A DNA stretch of 64,000 nucleotides from Chlamydiae bacterium Ga0074140 (lineage in GTDB: Bacteria > Chlamydiota > Chlamydiia > Chlamydiales > Rhabdochlamydiaceae): contig LNES01000001.1 of the NCBI GenBank assembly GCA_001464115.1, forward strand, positions 1 to 64,000. Reading direction: 5' to 3'. Under the pieces are notes generated by a model. The model saw only the letters and a program-made list of their open reading frames with translations, was not told the DNA's origin and made no database searches. This document shows, one piece after another, positions 56,565 through 64,000 of this stretch. Both the position numbers and the translations under genes were made by a program. Each line of letters starts with the position of its first letter. The stretch's first letter is position 1.

Positions 56565-57700
56565 AGCCTTTGCGCGTTGGAATTGATGCTTCGGCTCTCC
56601 GTGATTTTCGAGGAGGAGGGATCAATTATTACATCTTTTATCTTCTAGATGAACTTGTAAAACTGAAGTCAGACTGTCAGTTTTTCTTTTACGTGCCGAA
56701 GATCAGTGGAAAAGTCTCCCATTTTGCCCGCTACCCGAATGTCACTTTCCGGGAGGTCCCATTCCTCTCTTTTAAAAATATCCTCTGGAGAAATAGCACG
56801 CTCCCCTTTCTACTTTGGAAAGAGAAGATCGATGTCTTCTGGATTACCAATTTTTATCTCTCTTTTGTGATCCCTAAGAGGGTGAAGAGGATACTCACGA
56901 TCTACGATTTCGTTTCTATTCTTTTTCCGCAGACGGTCACATTTTTACACGGCATCTACCATCGAAGCATCACAAGAGGGAATTTGAAGAGAGCGGACTA
57001 TAGAGTGGTGATCTCAGAGGGCACGGGAAAACGGCTCAAAGAGTTGTTTGGATTAGATTATGATGCAGTTGTCTATCCGCCTCATAAGACAGGCGTTGTT
57101 TACAAGGAGAAAAGCGTTTTGGATCCATTTCTTGCAGTGCAAGGATTGGAATATAACAATTATCTCGTATCTGTAAGTACGTGGGAACCGCGAAAGAATT
57201 TTCTGCTCCTTACGCGGATCTATTGTAAAGCGATCGAAACCTATGGGCTGGAAAAAGTTATGCCCATGGTGATTGTGGGAGGTGGAGGGTGGAGAAATCG
57301 GCAGATGATCAAAGAGTTTGAAGCTGCGCGAGAGAAATATCCAACACACTTCAAAATTGTGGGGAGAGTGGACGATGGGGAGCTTGCGCTCTATCTTTCC
57401 GGCGCCCGGTTTTATGTAGCTCTTTCGGTTTATGAGGGATATGGGATGCCGATCGCAGAGGCGCGGCGGTGCCGCACGCCAGTGATCTGCATGGATGTAC
57501 CAGAAATGCGGGAAGCGGCAGAGAATGATGCCATTTTCGTCACTTCAGAGACAGTCGAGGAGGCACTTCCAAAGATGATGCTTAAAAAAGAGGTGAGCGG
57601 TCTGGAGAAAAAGCCTTTCAAGCTCACGTACCCGACCAATGCCGAAAGCGCGGCGAAATTAGCCGCTATCCTTTCAAAAATACAAGAAGCTTCAGTCTAA
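56561..57700 (+). CDS. Family-4 glycosyltransferase (mannosyltransferase-like)
   Basis: A GT-B glycosyltransferase of 379 residues from ATG 56561. It begins RVGIDASALRDFRGGGINYYIFYLL, the G-x-G-R-Y loop of family 4, and in the C-terminal half has YLVSVSTWEPRKNFLLLTRIY near residue 195, MPMVIVGGGGWRN, and FYVALSVYEGYGMPIAEARRCRTPVICMDVPEMREAA near residue 284 (region), the donor-binding EX7E motif as EGYGMPIAE. This is like WbdA/MtfB-type GDP-mannose-using enzymes. It precedes gmd by 29 bp, consistent with a GDP-sugar donor. Confidence 0.88.
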   Translation: MKPLRVGIDASALRDFRGGGINYYIFYLLDELVKLKSDCQFFFYVPKISGKVSHFARYPNVTFREVPFLSFKNILWRNSTLPFLLWKEKIDVFWITNFYLSFVIPKRVKRILTIYDFVSILFPQTVTFLHGIYHRSITRGNLKRADYRVVISEGTGKRLKELFGLDYDAVVYPPHKTGVVYKEKSVLDPFLAVQGLEYNNYLVSVSTWEPRKNFLLLTRIYCKAIETYGLEKVMPMVIVGGGGWRNRQMIKEFEAAREKYPTHFKIVGRVDDGELALYLSGARFYVALSVYEGYGMPIAEARRCRTPVICMDVPEMREAAENDAIFVTSETVEEALPKMMLKKEVSGLEKKPFKLTYPTNAESAAKLAAILSKIQEASV

Positions 57701-57729
57701 TTGGGCATTTCCTCTAGTATGGTCTCATT

Positions 57730-58779
57730 ATGAAAAGCGCACTCGTTACCGGTATCACCGGCCAGGATGGTTCCTATTTGGCAGAACTCCTCTTGCAAAA
57801 GGGGTATATCGTTCACGGTCTTGTGAGACGAAGTTCCTCTCCTAACCGTTCGCGAATCGCACACCTTCAGACAGATGAGACAGTGAGAACGCGGCTCTTC
57901 CTTCACGAAGGGGATTTAAGCGACTCTTCGAGTTTAGCGCGGGTTGTGGAGTCTGCTCAGCCACAAGAGGTGTATAATCTCGGAGCGATGAGCGATGTGA
58001 AAGTCTCCTTTGACCTCCCCGAATATTCTGCAGATATCGATGGCGTGGGAGTGCTTAGATTATTGGAAGCAGTACGCTCGTTTGATCCCTCTATTCGTTT
58101 TTACCAAGCTTCGACATCTGAACTATATGGAAAAGTGCGTGCGATCCCGCAAAATGAGGATACACCTTTTCATCCGCGATCTCCCTACGGCGTCGCTAAG
58201 CTCTATGCTTACTGGGCTGTGATCAATTACCGTGAAGCGTATCAGATGTACGCTTGTAACGGGATCCTCTTCAACCATGAAAGCCCTCGGCGCGGAGAGA
58301 ACTTCGTATCGCGCAAAATTACGCTTGCAGCTGCCAAAATTAAGCTCGGCCTCCAAGATAAGCTCATTTTGGGGAATCTCGATGCGAAACGGGATTGGGG
58401 CTATGCTAAAGATTTCGTTGAAGGCATGTGGCTCATGTTGCAGCAGAAAAATCCGGAAGATTTTGTGCTTGCAACAGGTGAAACCACCTCTGTGCGTCGG
58501 TTTGTGGAACTTGCTTTTGAAGAGCTGGGAATCCAGATTGCCTGGGAAGGTAAAGGGCTCAAAGAGAAGGGGAAAAATGCTGAGACTGGAGATATTCTCA
58601 TCGAAATTTCCTCCGAACTTTTTCGCCCGGCAGAGGTAGAACTCCTTCTGGGGGATGCGACCAAAGCAAAGCAGAAGCTCCAATGGACAAACAAAACCTC
58701 TCTTGAAGAGCTTGTCCGCATCATGGTTCAAGCAGATCTTCAAATGCTCACCCGCGAACCTGCCATATCTCCTGCATGA
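57730..58779 (+). CDS. gmd: GDP-mannose 4,6-dehydratase
   Basis: Gmd converts GDP-D-mannose to GDP-4-keto-6-deoxy-D-mannose. The 349 residues match the family. NADP site: [20 protein letters not shown] at residue 3; the [11 protein letters not shown] loop is the GMD-specific tetramer/NADP loop; the catalytic set is [12 protein letters not shown] (Thr/Ser-Glu near 126) and [21 protein letters not shown] (Tyr-Lys near 150). [17 protein letters not shown] near residue 180 is a strict GMD signature. The product feeds the Fcl-like epimerase and perhaps the DegT aminotransferase. It overlaps the next gene by 4 bp. Confidence 0.96.
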   Translation: MKSALVTGITGQDGSYLAELLLQKGYIVHGLVRRSSSPNRSRIAHLQTDETVRTRLFLHEGDLSDSSSLARVVESAQPQEVYNLGAMSDVKVSFDLPEYSADIDGVGVLRLLEAVRSFDPSIRFYQASTSELYGKVRAIPQNEDTPFHPRSPYGVAKLYAYWAVINYREAYQMYACNGILFNHESPRRGENFVSRKITLAAAKIKLGLQDKLILGNLDAKRDWGYAKDFVEGMWLMLQQKNPEDFVLATGETTSVRRFVELAFEELGIQIAWEGKGLKEKGKNAETGDILIEISSELFRPAEVELLLGDATKAKQKLQWTNKTSLEELVRIMVQADLQMLTREPAISPA

Positions 58780-59924
58780 AAACAGCGCTTGTTCACGACT
58801 GGCTTGTCGGTGTGGGCGGTGGTGAGAAGTGTTTAGAAGCGATCTACGATCTTTTTCCCTCTCCGATCTACACACTCGTAAAGGATGAGTGGAAGATTCA
58901 GGGTCTTCGCTGTGCCCAGGCAGTGCTTCACAGCTCGTTTCTCCAAAAATTTCCGAGAGCAAGCAGCGCATATCGTAATTACCTTCCCCTTTTTCCCCAG
59001 GCAATCGAGCAGTTTGACCTGAGTGGCTACGATCTCATTCTTTCCACCTCTCATGCCGTAGCAAAAGGGGTGCTTACGCATAGCGAACAGCTACACATTT
59101 GCTACTGCTTTACTCCGATGCGCTACGCTTGGGATCTCACACATACCTACCTTCGAGAGCTTGGGAGCTTACGTAAGTTTTGTGCACGCCTTGCGCTAAA
59201 ATCATTGCGCGAGTGGGATCTTCTCTCTTCGAACCGCGTCGATCATTTTGTGGCGATCTCCCATTACATCGCCCGCAGAATTCAGAAGGTCTATGGAAAA
59301 GAGGCGACAGTAATCTACCCACCAGTGGCAACGCGCAACTTCTCTCCTGATCCACAAAAAGAGGAATTCTACCTAACCGCTTCTCGTCTTGTGCCTTACA
59401 AAAAAATAGATATGATCGTTGAGACATTTGCACAGATGCCGGATAAGAAACTCGTTGTAATTGGGGATGGCCCTGAAATGTCCAAGGTAAAGAAGAAAGC
59501 CGCAAAAAACATCGAAATCTTGGGCCATCAGAGCGATGCAGTCTTGCGTCAGCACTATGCAAAGGCAAAGGCCTTTGTTTATGCCGCTGAAGAGGATTTC
59601 GGAATCGTCATGGTTGAAGCGCAAGCTTCTGGAACTCCGGTGATCGCCTTTGGGAGAGGTGCGGCTCTTGAAATTGTCGTCGAAGAAAAAACAGGCATCT
59701 TCTTCCCTGATCAGACGATCGAAAGTTTAGCGGTTGCCGTTGAAGATTTTGAACGTAGACAAGAACTGTTTGATCCGCAAACAATCAAAGCGCATGCAGA
59801 AACTTTTAGCGAAGAGCGCTTCAAACGCGAGTATAAGGCCTTCGTGAAGCAGAAATTGGAGAACTTCTATGAAAATCGTCATCCTAGCCGGCGGCAGCGG
59901 GACCCGTCTCTGGCCCGTCTCTAG
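58776..59924 (+). CDS. Family-4 glycosyltransferase, WbaZ-like
   Basis: The 382-residue protein starts [23 protein letters not shown], the hallmark opening of WbaZ-type mannosyltransferases. Then come [37 protein letters not shown] near residue 88 (region) and, in the second half, [20 protein letters not shown] near residue 198, [18 protein letters not shown], and [34 protein letters not shown] near residue 266 (region; EX7E as [10 protein letters not shown]). It uses GDP-mannose or another GDP-sugar. The manC start lies 56 bp inside its 3' end, an unusually long overlap. Confidence 0.9.
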   Translation: MKTALVHDWLVGVGGGEKCLEAIYDLFPSPIYTLVKDEWKIQGLRCAQAVLHSSFLQKFPRASSAYRNYLPLFPQAIEQFDLSGYDLILSTSHAVAKGVLTHSEQLHICYCFTPMRYAWDLTHTYLRELGSLRKFCARLALKSLREWDLLSSNRVDHFVAISHYIARRIQKVYGKEATVIYPPVATRNFSPDPQKEEFYLTASRLVPYKKIDMIVETFAQMPDKKLVVIGDGPEMSKVKKKAAKNIEILGHQSDAVLRQHYAKAKAFVYAAEEDFGIVMVEAQASGTPVIAFGRGAALEIVVEEKTGIFFPDQTIESLAVAVEDFERRQELFDPQTIKAHAETFSEERFKREYKAFVKQKLENFYENRHPSRRQRDPSLARL

Positions 59925-61239
59925 ACAAGCCTTTCCCAAGCAGTTTCTCCACTTTGGAGATCACCTCTCTCTGCTTCAAAAGACCATTAAACGCTTTCTT
60001 TCAGCGTTTGATGTTTCCGATTTTCTCATCTTGACCAATCAAGAATATTATCACCTGGTTAAGAGCCAGGTGTCCGAAATCGACCCTAAACTCGTAGGAG
60101 CCATTCTCGTTGAGCCCGAGCGAAAAAACACTGCTCCTGCAATTGCGCTCGCCGTAAAATATATGCAGGAGTTTATGGGGGTGGAAGAGGATGAGAGTTT
60201 TGTCGTTTCGGCTTCCGACCATCTTCTTTCACCTGAAGCGACTTTTCTCGAAGGAGTGAAGCGGGCGGAGAAAATTTCTAAAGAGAAGAAGCATGTTGTC
60301 TTTGGAATCCGTCCGCACAAGCCTGAAACGGGCTATGGTTATATCAAAGCCAAAGGCGAAAAAGTCGAACAGTTTGTTGAAAAACCTGATCTTGCAACGG
60401 CGCAGAAATATCTTCTGAGTGGCGAATATCTTTGGAACTCGGGGATTTTCGTTTTCCAGGTGCAGACATTTTTAAAAGAGATCAAGAAACACTGCTCTCA
60501 GATCGGAGAGATGTTCTCGCTCTCATTCAAAGAGATGGTAAGCCACTTTTCTGAAATGCCTGATATTTCGATCGATTACGCACTCCTTGAAAAGCCTACA
60601 CCTACGGGCGTAGTTGCACTTGATATTACCTGGTCTGATGTGGGCTCTTGGGACAGCGTCTATGAGATGCTCGGTAAAGATGAAGATCAGAATGTAAAGA
60701 TTGGCAATGTGCACGCGGTCGACACAAAAAACTGCCTCATTGTTGGGGGAAAAAGGCTCATCTCCACGATCGGTCTAGAAGACATTTTTGTGATCGAAAC
60801 CGAGGATGCCCTCTGTATCGGGAAAAAGGGGGATTCCCAACGCGTAAAATCTATCGTCGAACAGTTAAAAAAGCAGAAGAGCAAAGAGGTTCTCCACCAT
60901 GTAACCTCACATCGTCCTTGGGGAAGTTTTACCGTTTTAGAAGAGGGAGAGAGGTATAAAATTAAACGGATAATCGTTGAACCCATGCAAAGACTTAGTC
61001 TCCAGATGCACTATCATCGTAGTGAACACTGGGTGGTCATTAAAGGAACGGCAAAGGTGACAACCGGAGAAACAGAGTCTCTTTTGCACGAAAACGAGAG
61101 CGTTTATATTTCTAAGTCGACAATGCACCGCCTAGAAAATCCTGGCAAAGTCCCTCTCGAAATCATTGAAGTGCAGGTGGGAGAGTATGTCGGTGAAGAT
61201 GACATTGTCCGTGTCGAAGATGTTTACGGCCGCGTTTAA
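59869..61239 (+). CDS. manC: Mannose-1-phosphate guanylyltransferase / mannose-6-phosphate isomerase
   Basis: A bifunctional type II enzyme of 456 residues that makes GDP-mannose from mannose-1-P and GTP and can isomerise fructose-6-P. The pyrophosphorylase signature [23 protein letters not shown] is at the very start (region 4-27), FVEKPDLATAQKYL near residue 167, and WNSGIFVFQV. The C-terminal cupin isomerase domain has RPWGSFTVLEEGERYKIKRI near residue 349 and LSLQMHYHRSEHWVVIKGTAKV near residue 380 with metal histidines. No phosphomannomutase is in the window. It starts inside the preceding glycosyltransferase, and the following gene starts inside it. Confidence 0.96.
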   Translation: MKIVILAGGSGTRLWPVSRQAFPKQFLHFGDHLSLLQKTIKRFLSAFDVSDFLILTNQEYYHLVKSQVSEIDPKLVGAILVEPERKNTAPAIALAVKYMQEFMGVEEDESFVVSASDHLLSPEATFLEGVKRAEKISKEKKHVVFGIRPHKPETGYGYIKAKGEKVEQFVEKPDLATAQKYLLSGEYLWNSGIFVFQVQTFLKEIKKHCSQIGEMFSLSFKEMVSHFSEMPDISIDYALLEKPTPTGVVALDITWSDVGSWDSVYEMLGKDEDQNVKIGNVHAVDTKNCLIVGGKRLISTIGLEDIFVIETEDALCIGKKGDSQRVKSIVEQLKKQKSKEVLHHVTSHRPWGSFTVLEEGERYKIKRIIVEPMQRLSLQMHYHRSEHWVVIKGTAKVTTGETESLLHENESVYISKSTMHRLENPGKVPLEIIEVQVGEYVGEDDIVRVEDVYGRV

Positions 61240-62548
61240 GAACAGGAGCATCTCTTCATCAAGAAATGTAAATCCGTTTTACTTTCTTGTTTTTCTCTTT
61301 TTTCTAACGCTCTCCGCAGACTTGTGGCATATCGAGCTTTTCATTTTCAGAGCGAAAGTCAACCATCTGCTTGCACTGTTGCTTTTTGGCGGTTATTTTT
61401 TGATCTACAAGCAGTTTAAGATCGAGCGCTCCCTTCTTCTAGTCGCTTTTCTTATTTTTCTCTCCCTCGCTCTGTCTGCTTGTTTAAGCGATTTTCCTCT
61501 GCGCTGTTTGGGTTATCTGGGCGTGTATCTCTTTCTTTTCACAGCCTATTTTCTTCTACCATTAAATCTAGTTTTGCATTGTGATACGGAGAAGATTTTC
61601 AGGGTCTACTATCTCAGCTTTTGGGTGATAGGCCTCTACGCAATCGGACAGTTCCTTCTCTCGCTAGTGGGCGTCATAGATCCCCATGTTCGACAATTTG
61701 TCGGCAGGCTTGCTCGTCCCCACGCCCTCTCCTACGAACCCTCGTTCTACGCTCTCTATCTCACCGCGTATGTGATGTGTGCAAACTTCCTCTTCTTCAT
61801 CCAAGAGAGGGTTCGATGGAAGGGAGTGGCTAAACTTCTTCTTCTCAACCTTTGCCTTTGTATCGCTTTTTCGACGGGAGGATTCCTCGCCTATTTTATC
61901 TTTCTAACTCTTACGCTCCTCCTCTGTCTATCGCCTCAAATACAGGCCTATTTTCCAAAATATAGAAAACGTGTTGCGATAGTGTTTGTTAGCTTTACTC
62001 TTCTGGTATTTGGAGGGGTACTTTACCTTGAGCGGATTTTTCAGGGATATTTTTTGAAAATTTTTACAGAGGGGTTTTACACACAAGATTCGTTTACGGT
62101 GCGGTGGGAGGGGATAAAAAATGGATTCGAGGTTTTCCTCTCCAGACCTTTTTTTGGAGTGGGCATCGGTGGAATGGGACCCCATCTCTACCAGCAGCGA
62201 AATCCTGACAGCACGACCCCTGCGCTTCTATCATTGGAAGAGATCGAGCTTTATGATCCCACAAACGTATTCACAGAAGTTCTGTCTGGAATGGGCATCT
62301 TTGGTCTCGCTTGCTTTGCTCTTCTCTTCTGGGTATTCATCCAAAAGTTCCGCAAAACACTCCAGATCCCCACACTCTCCCTCCAAGAACGCCGACTGGC
62401 CTATGGATTCTTTTTCTCGCTCGTCGTACTTATCTTAGAGCTCCAATTCAACCAGACTCTCTTCCGCACATACATCTGGGTCCACGCAGCCATGATCTAT
62501 GGGTATCTGCATAAACTTCAGCCAGTTCGAAAGTTAAGTAGTTTCTAG
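61187..62548 (+). CDS. O-antigen ligase/polymerase-type membrane protein
   Basis: The 453-residue protein has about 11-12 transmembrane segments beginning at FYFLVFLFFLTLSADLWHIEL (about residue 33). Near residue 190 is RLARPHALSYEPSFYALYLTAYVM, and at residue ~310 RWEGIKNGFEVFLSRPFFGVGIGGMGP (region), the Wzy_C pattern shared by WaaL ligases and Wzy polymerases, with a large periplasmic loop around it. With an ABC exporter in the locus, a ligase that joins the glycan to lipid A-core or another acceptor is more likely than a polymerase. ATG 61187 has GGGAG upstream; ATGs at 61199 and 61220 are alternatives. It overlaps manC by 53 bp in another frame. Confidence 0.82.
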   Translation: MSVKMTLSVSKMFTAAFKNRSISSSRNVNPFYFLVFLFFLTLSADLWHIELFIFRAKVNHLLALLLFGGYFLIYKQFKIERSLLLVAFLIFLSLALSACLSDFPLRCLGYLGVYLFLFTAYFLLPLNLVLHCDTEKIFRVYYLSFWVIGLYAIGQFLLSLVGVIDPHVRQFVGRLARPHALSYEPSFYALYLTAYVMCANFLFFIQERVRWKGVAKLLLLNLCLCIAFSTGGFLAYFIFLTLTLLLCLSPQIQAYFPKYRKRVAIVFVSFTLLVFGGVLYLERIFQGYFLKIFTEGFYTQDSFTVRWEGIKNGFEVFLSRPFFGVGIGGMGPHLYQQRNPDSTTPALLSLEEIELYDPTNVFTEVLSGMGIFGLACFALLFWVFIQKFRKTLQIPTLSLQERRLAYGFFFSLVVLILELQFNQTLFRTYIWVHAAMIYGYLHKLQPVRKLSSF

Positions 62549-62697
62549 AGATTCCCATAGCAAGTCGGGCTGCATCAAGCTGCTCATCCCCTTTCCCTTA
62601 TGGGGCGGGGACCTTTCCGAGTCATGATGCAGAAAAGAAAACTCTTCTCCGTACTGCGAGACGACGCGAGAAAGGGGTCCCCGACTTGTGTGTCTCT
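62547..62697. repeat. Inverted-repeat element C, partly related to A and B
   Basis: The 176-bp gap between two convergent genes is an inverted repeat: AGAGA (62547-62551), AAGTCGGG (62562-62569) and CTGCATCA (62570-62577) pair with TCTCT (62693-62697), CCCGACTT (62680-62687) and TGATGCAG (62625-62632). Within it, TGCGAGACGACGCGAGAAAG (from 62655) matches the reverse complement of the core of elements A and B. A T-run follows the right arm. It may terminate both genes. Confidence 0.6.
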
Positions 62698-62724
62698 TTT
62701 TTACCCAGTACAGAGTCTGCTTTT

Positions 62725-64000
62725 TTAAGAAAGGTGCTTATTCAGCAAGCCGGGCATCTTCATCATGTTGATCGGCTCTTTGCTGCCGAAGACTTTGGCG
62801 AGCTTCTCGTCAGGGATGATCATGCGACCGTTCTGAGGGTCTTGGCGGTTGTGAGCTTTGATATATTCCCAGATTTTCTTCATGACGTCTGGTCTTGAGA
62901 GCTCTTTTGCTCCCAGCACATCTTGGAGCGCTGGAGAGAGCTTCATCGGTTTTGTGAGGTGTGGAGCGGCTTTCTTCTTCTCTTTTGGTGCTTTTTCTTC
63001 AGACATTTTTTTGCCTCCCTTTTTGAACTTCTCTTTGAATTTCGATTTCTTCACATAAGGCGTTTTTGGATGATCAGGGTACTTCTTTTCAAGCTCTTCT
63101 AGATCATTCACGATCACATCGCAGTCTGGGTAGTTGGAACAAGAGAAGAAAGGCTTCCCAAAGCGCGATCTGCGCTGCACCATTTTCCCATCGCAGCCCA
63201 GAGCCGGGCAGGTCGGCATATTTTCTGGAAGAGGTTCTCCCTTTTTGGGAATATTGACGATCCCTTTGCACTCGGGGTACTTCGTACATCCGAGGAAGGG
63301 TCCAAATTTCCCGTGGCGCAGTTTCATCGGACTTCCATCTTTAGGGCAAGGCTGATTCCAGTCGAAATCGTCTGCGTAATCCTCTTTCTTGAAGTTCAAC
63401 GCCTCGATAGGAGCTGTAAATGAACAGGTCGGGTAGTCGGAGCAGCCGTAGAAATATTTCCTGCGCGACCAGATCTTCTGGAGCTTATGTCCACAGTCGG
63501 GGCAGGTGATATCGGTCATGACGCGCGGAACAAACGCCTCTTTTTCTGCGGTTTCTACAGTCGGAATGAAATCTTTCCAGAATTCGCGGATCAGCTCCTT
63601 CCAGTTCTTCTTGTTTTCAGCCACAAACTCGAGCTCATCTTCCATGGCCGCAGTGAAGCCAACATCCATGATGATCTTAAAATTAGCCTCGAGCATCTGT
63701 GCGATCACTCGCCCAAGCTCTGTCGGTTTAAGAGTGCCCTTCTCCTTTTCCGTGTAGTCGCGGCTCTGAATTTTATTCATGATGCTAGCGTAAGTCGAAG
63801 GTCTCCCAATGCCCAATTTTTCCAGTTCTTTAATGAGAGAAGCTTCTGTGAAGCGTGGAGGAGGGCGTGTAAATGCCTGTTGCGACTGCACCTCAACCAG
63901 TTTTAAGATTTGGCCTTCAGTGAGAGGAGGCAGAATCTTATCTTCTTCTTTTTCCTTCTCCTCTTCGCCGTGGTTTTTATCTTGCTTCTCCTCATAGACG
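62725..64000 (-). CDS. topA: DNA topoisomerase I with C-terminal SWIB domain (5' part outside window)
   Basis: The frame remains open to base 64000, so the N-terminal part, including the active-site tyrosine, lies outside. What is seen starts with an acidic linker and then ILPPLTEGQILKLVEVQSQQAF and TEASLIKELEKLGIGRPSTYASIMNKIQSRDY (region), the typical TopA gate domain. Four Cys4 zinc ribbons follow: CPDCGHKL with CSDYPTC, CPKDGSP with CTKYPEC, and CPALGCDGKM with CSNYPDC. The last ~80 residues are a SWIB domain (MKLSPALQDVLGAKELSRPDVMKKIW), a eukaryotic-type chromatin domain fused to chlamydial TopA. The enzyme relaxes negative supercoils. Confidence 0.96.
   Translation of the reverse strand, partial: VYEEKQDKNHGEEEKEKEEDKILPPLTEGQILKLVEVQSQQAFTRPPPRFTEASLIKELEKLGIGRPSTYASIMNKIQSRDYTEKEKGTLKPTELGRVIAQMLEANFKIIMDVGFTAAMEDELEFVAENKKNWKELIREFWKDFIPTVETAEKEAFVPRVMTDITCPDCGHKLQKIWSRRKYFYGCSDYPTCSFTAPIEALNFKKEDYADDFDWNQPCPKDGSPMKLRHGKFGPFLGCTKYPECKGIVNIPKKGEPLPENMPTCPALGCDGKMVQRRSRFGKPFFSCSNYPDCDVIVNDLEELEKKYPDHPKTPYVKKSKFKEKFKKGGKKMSEEKAPKEKKKAAPHLTKPMKLSPALQDVLGAKELSRPDVMKKIWEYIKAHNRQDPQNGRMIIPDEKLAKVFGSKEPINMMKMPGLLNKHLS

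Noticed and set aside
1..64000. CRISPR arrays, integrases, transposase genes and rRNA genes
   Set aside because: No regularly spaced direct repeats, no recombinase or transposase reading frame and no rRNA sequence were found. The mobile-looking elements are all non-coding.

Overview
The window is a piece of the chromosome of a member of the phylum Chlamydiota, most likely an amoeba-associated or environmental lineage (Parachlamydiales-like) rather than a Chlamydiaceae pathogen. The evidence is gene content and order: recC next to a ygeD/LplT-like transporter, thrS-parA-pGP6D, a GlmU-like hexapeptide protein next to ispA, hemB next to a double-length ThyX, a very long GreA, the CT646-CT649-like block, and a TopA with a C-terminal SWIB domain. 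Glucokinase, DapA, PurB, an F-box protein, a toxin-antitoxin pair and a large polysaccharide locus argue for a less reduced, protist-associated chlamydia. Base composition looks moderate (mid-40s % GC by eye, not computed). The species cannot be fixed from the sequence alone.

Layout. 1-7 kb: the 3'-truncated recC, the divergent transporter, a 48-residue secreted cysteine-rich microprotein, a structured inverted-repeat element and two outer-membrane beta-barrel genes. 7-13 kb: an operon of a kinase-like membrane protein, thrS, parA, a pGP6-D homologue and purB, followed by a second copy of the repeat element. 13-20.7 kb: dapA-ung, tRNA-Pro(GGG), a small conserved gene, glmU-like-ispA, an F-box/propeller protein, recA, a multi-hairpin inverted-repeat element and glk. 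20.8-31 kb: an orphan 500-residue protein, NlpC/P60, OppA, ygfA, a MORN-type lipoprotein, a GspM/GspL-like pair, a HigBA-like toxin-antitoxin pair, yggT, acyP and rdgB. 31-41.6 kb: greA, a YjbH-family outer-membrane protein, hemB, thyX, tyrP and uvrB.

42.5-62.5 kb is a continuous surface-glycan locus of about 20 kb. It holds an ABC exporter (Wzm/Wzt), three paralogous family-2 glycosyltransferases, several family-4 glycosyltransferases, the GDP-mannose/GDP-6-deoxyhexose pathway (ManC, Gmd, an Fcl-like epimerase), a DegT aminotransferase with a GNAT acetyltransferase, a C-methyltransferase, a CmcI-like methyltransferase and an O-antigen ligase/polymerase-type membrane protein. The genes look AT-richer than their surroundings and change strand repeatedly. 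Such a locus is unexpected in a phylum best known for very short LPS, and I regard it as the main biological system here. topA closes the window and runs off its right end.

Between the genes lie several structured repeats. Two related elements (4370-4826 and 12693-13035) share a core about 178 bp long and have hairpins whose sequences differ but whose pairing is kept, which suggests a selected RNA or DNA fold. A third, partly related element lies at 62547-62697. Two unrelated inverted-repeat elements are at 19436-19654 and 30235-30396. All functional calls come from reading the sequence and general family knowledge; no database search was run.
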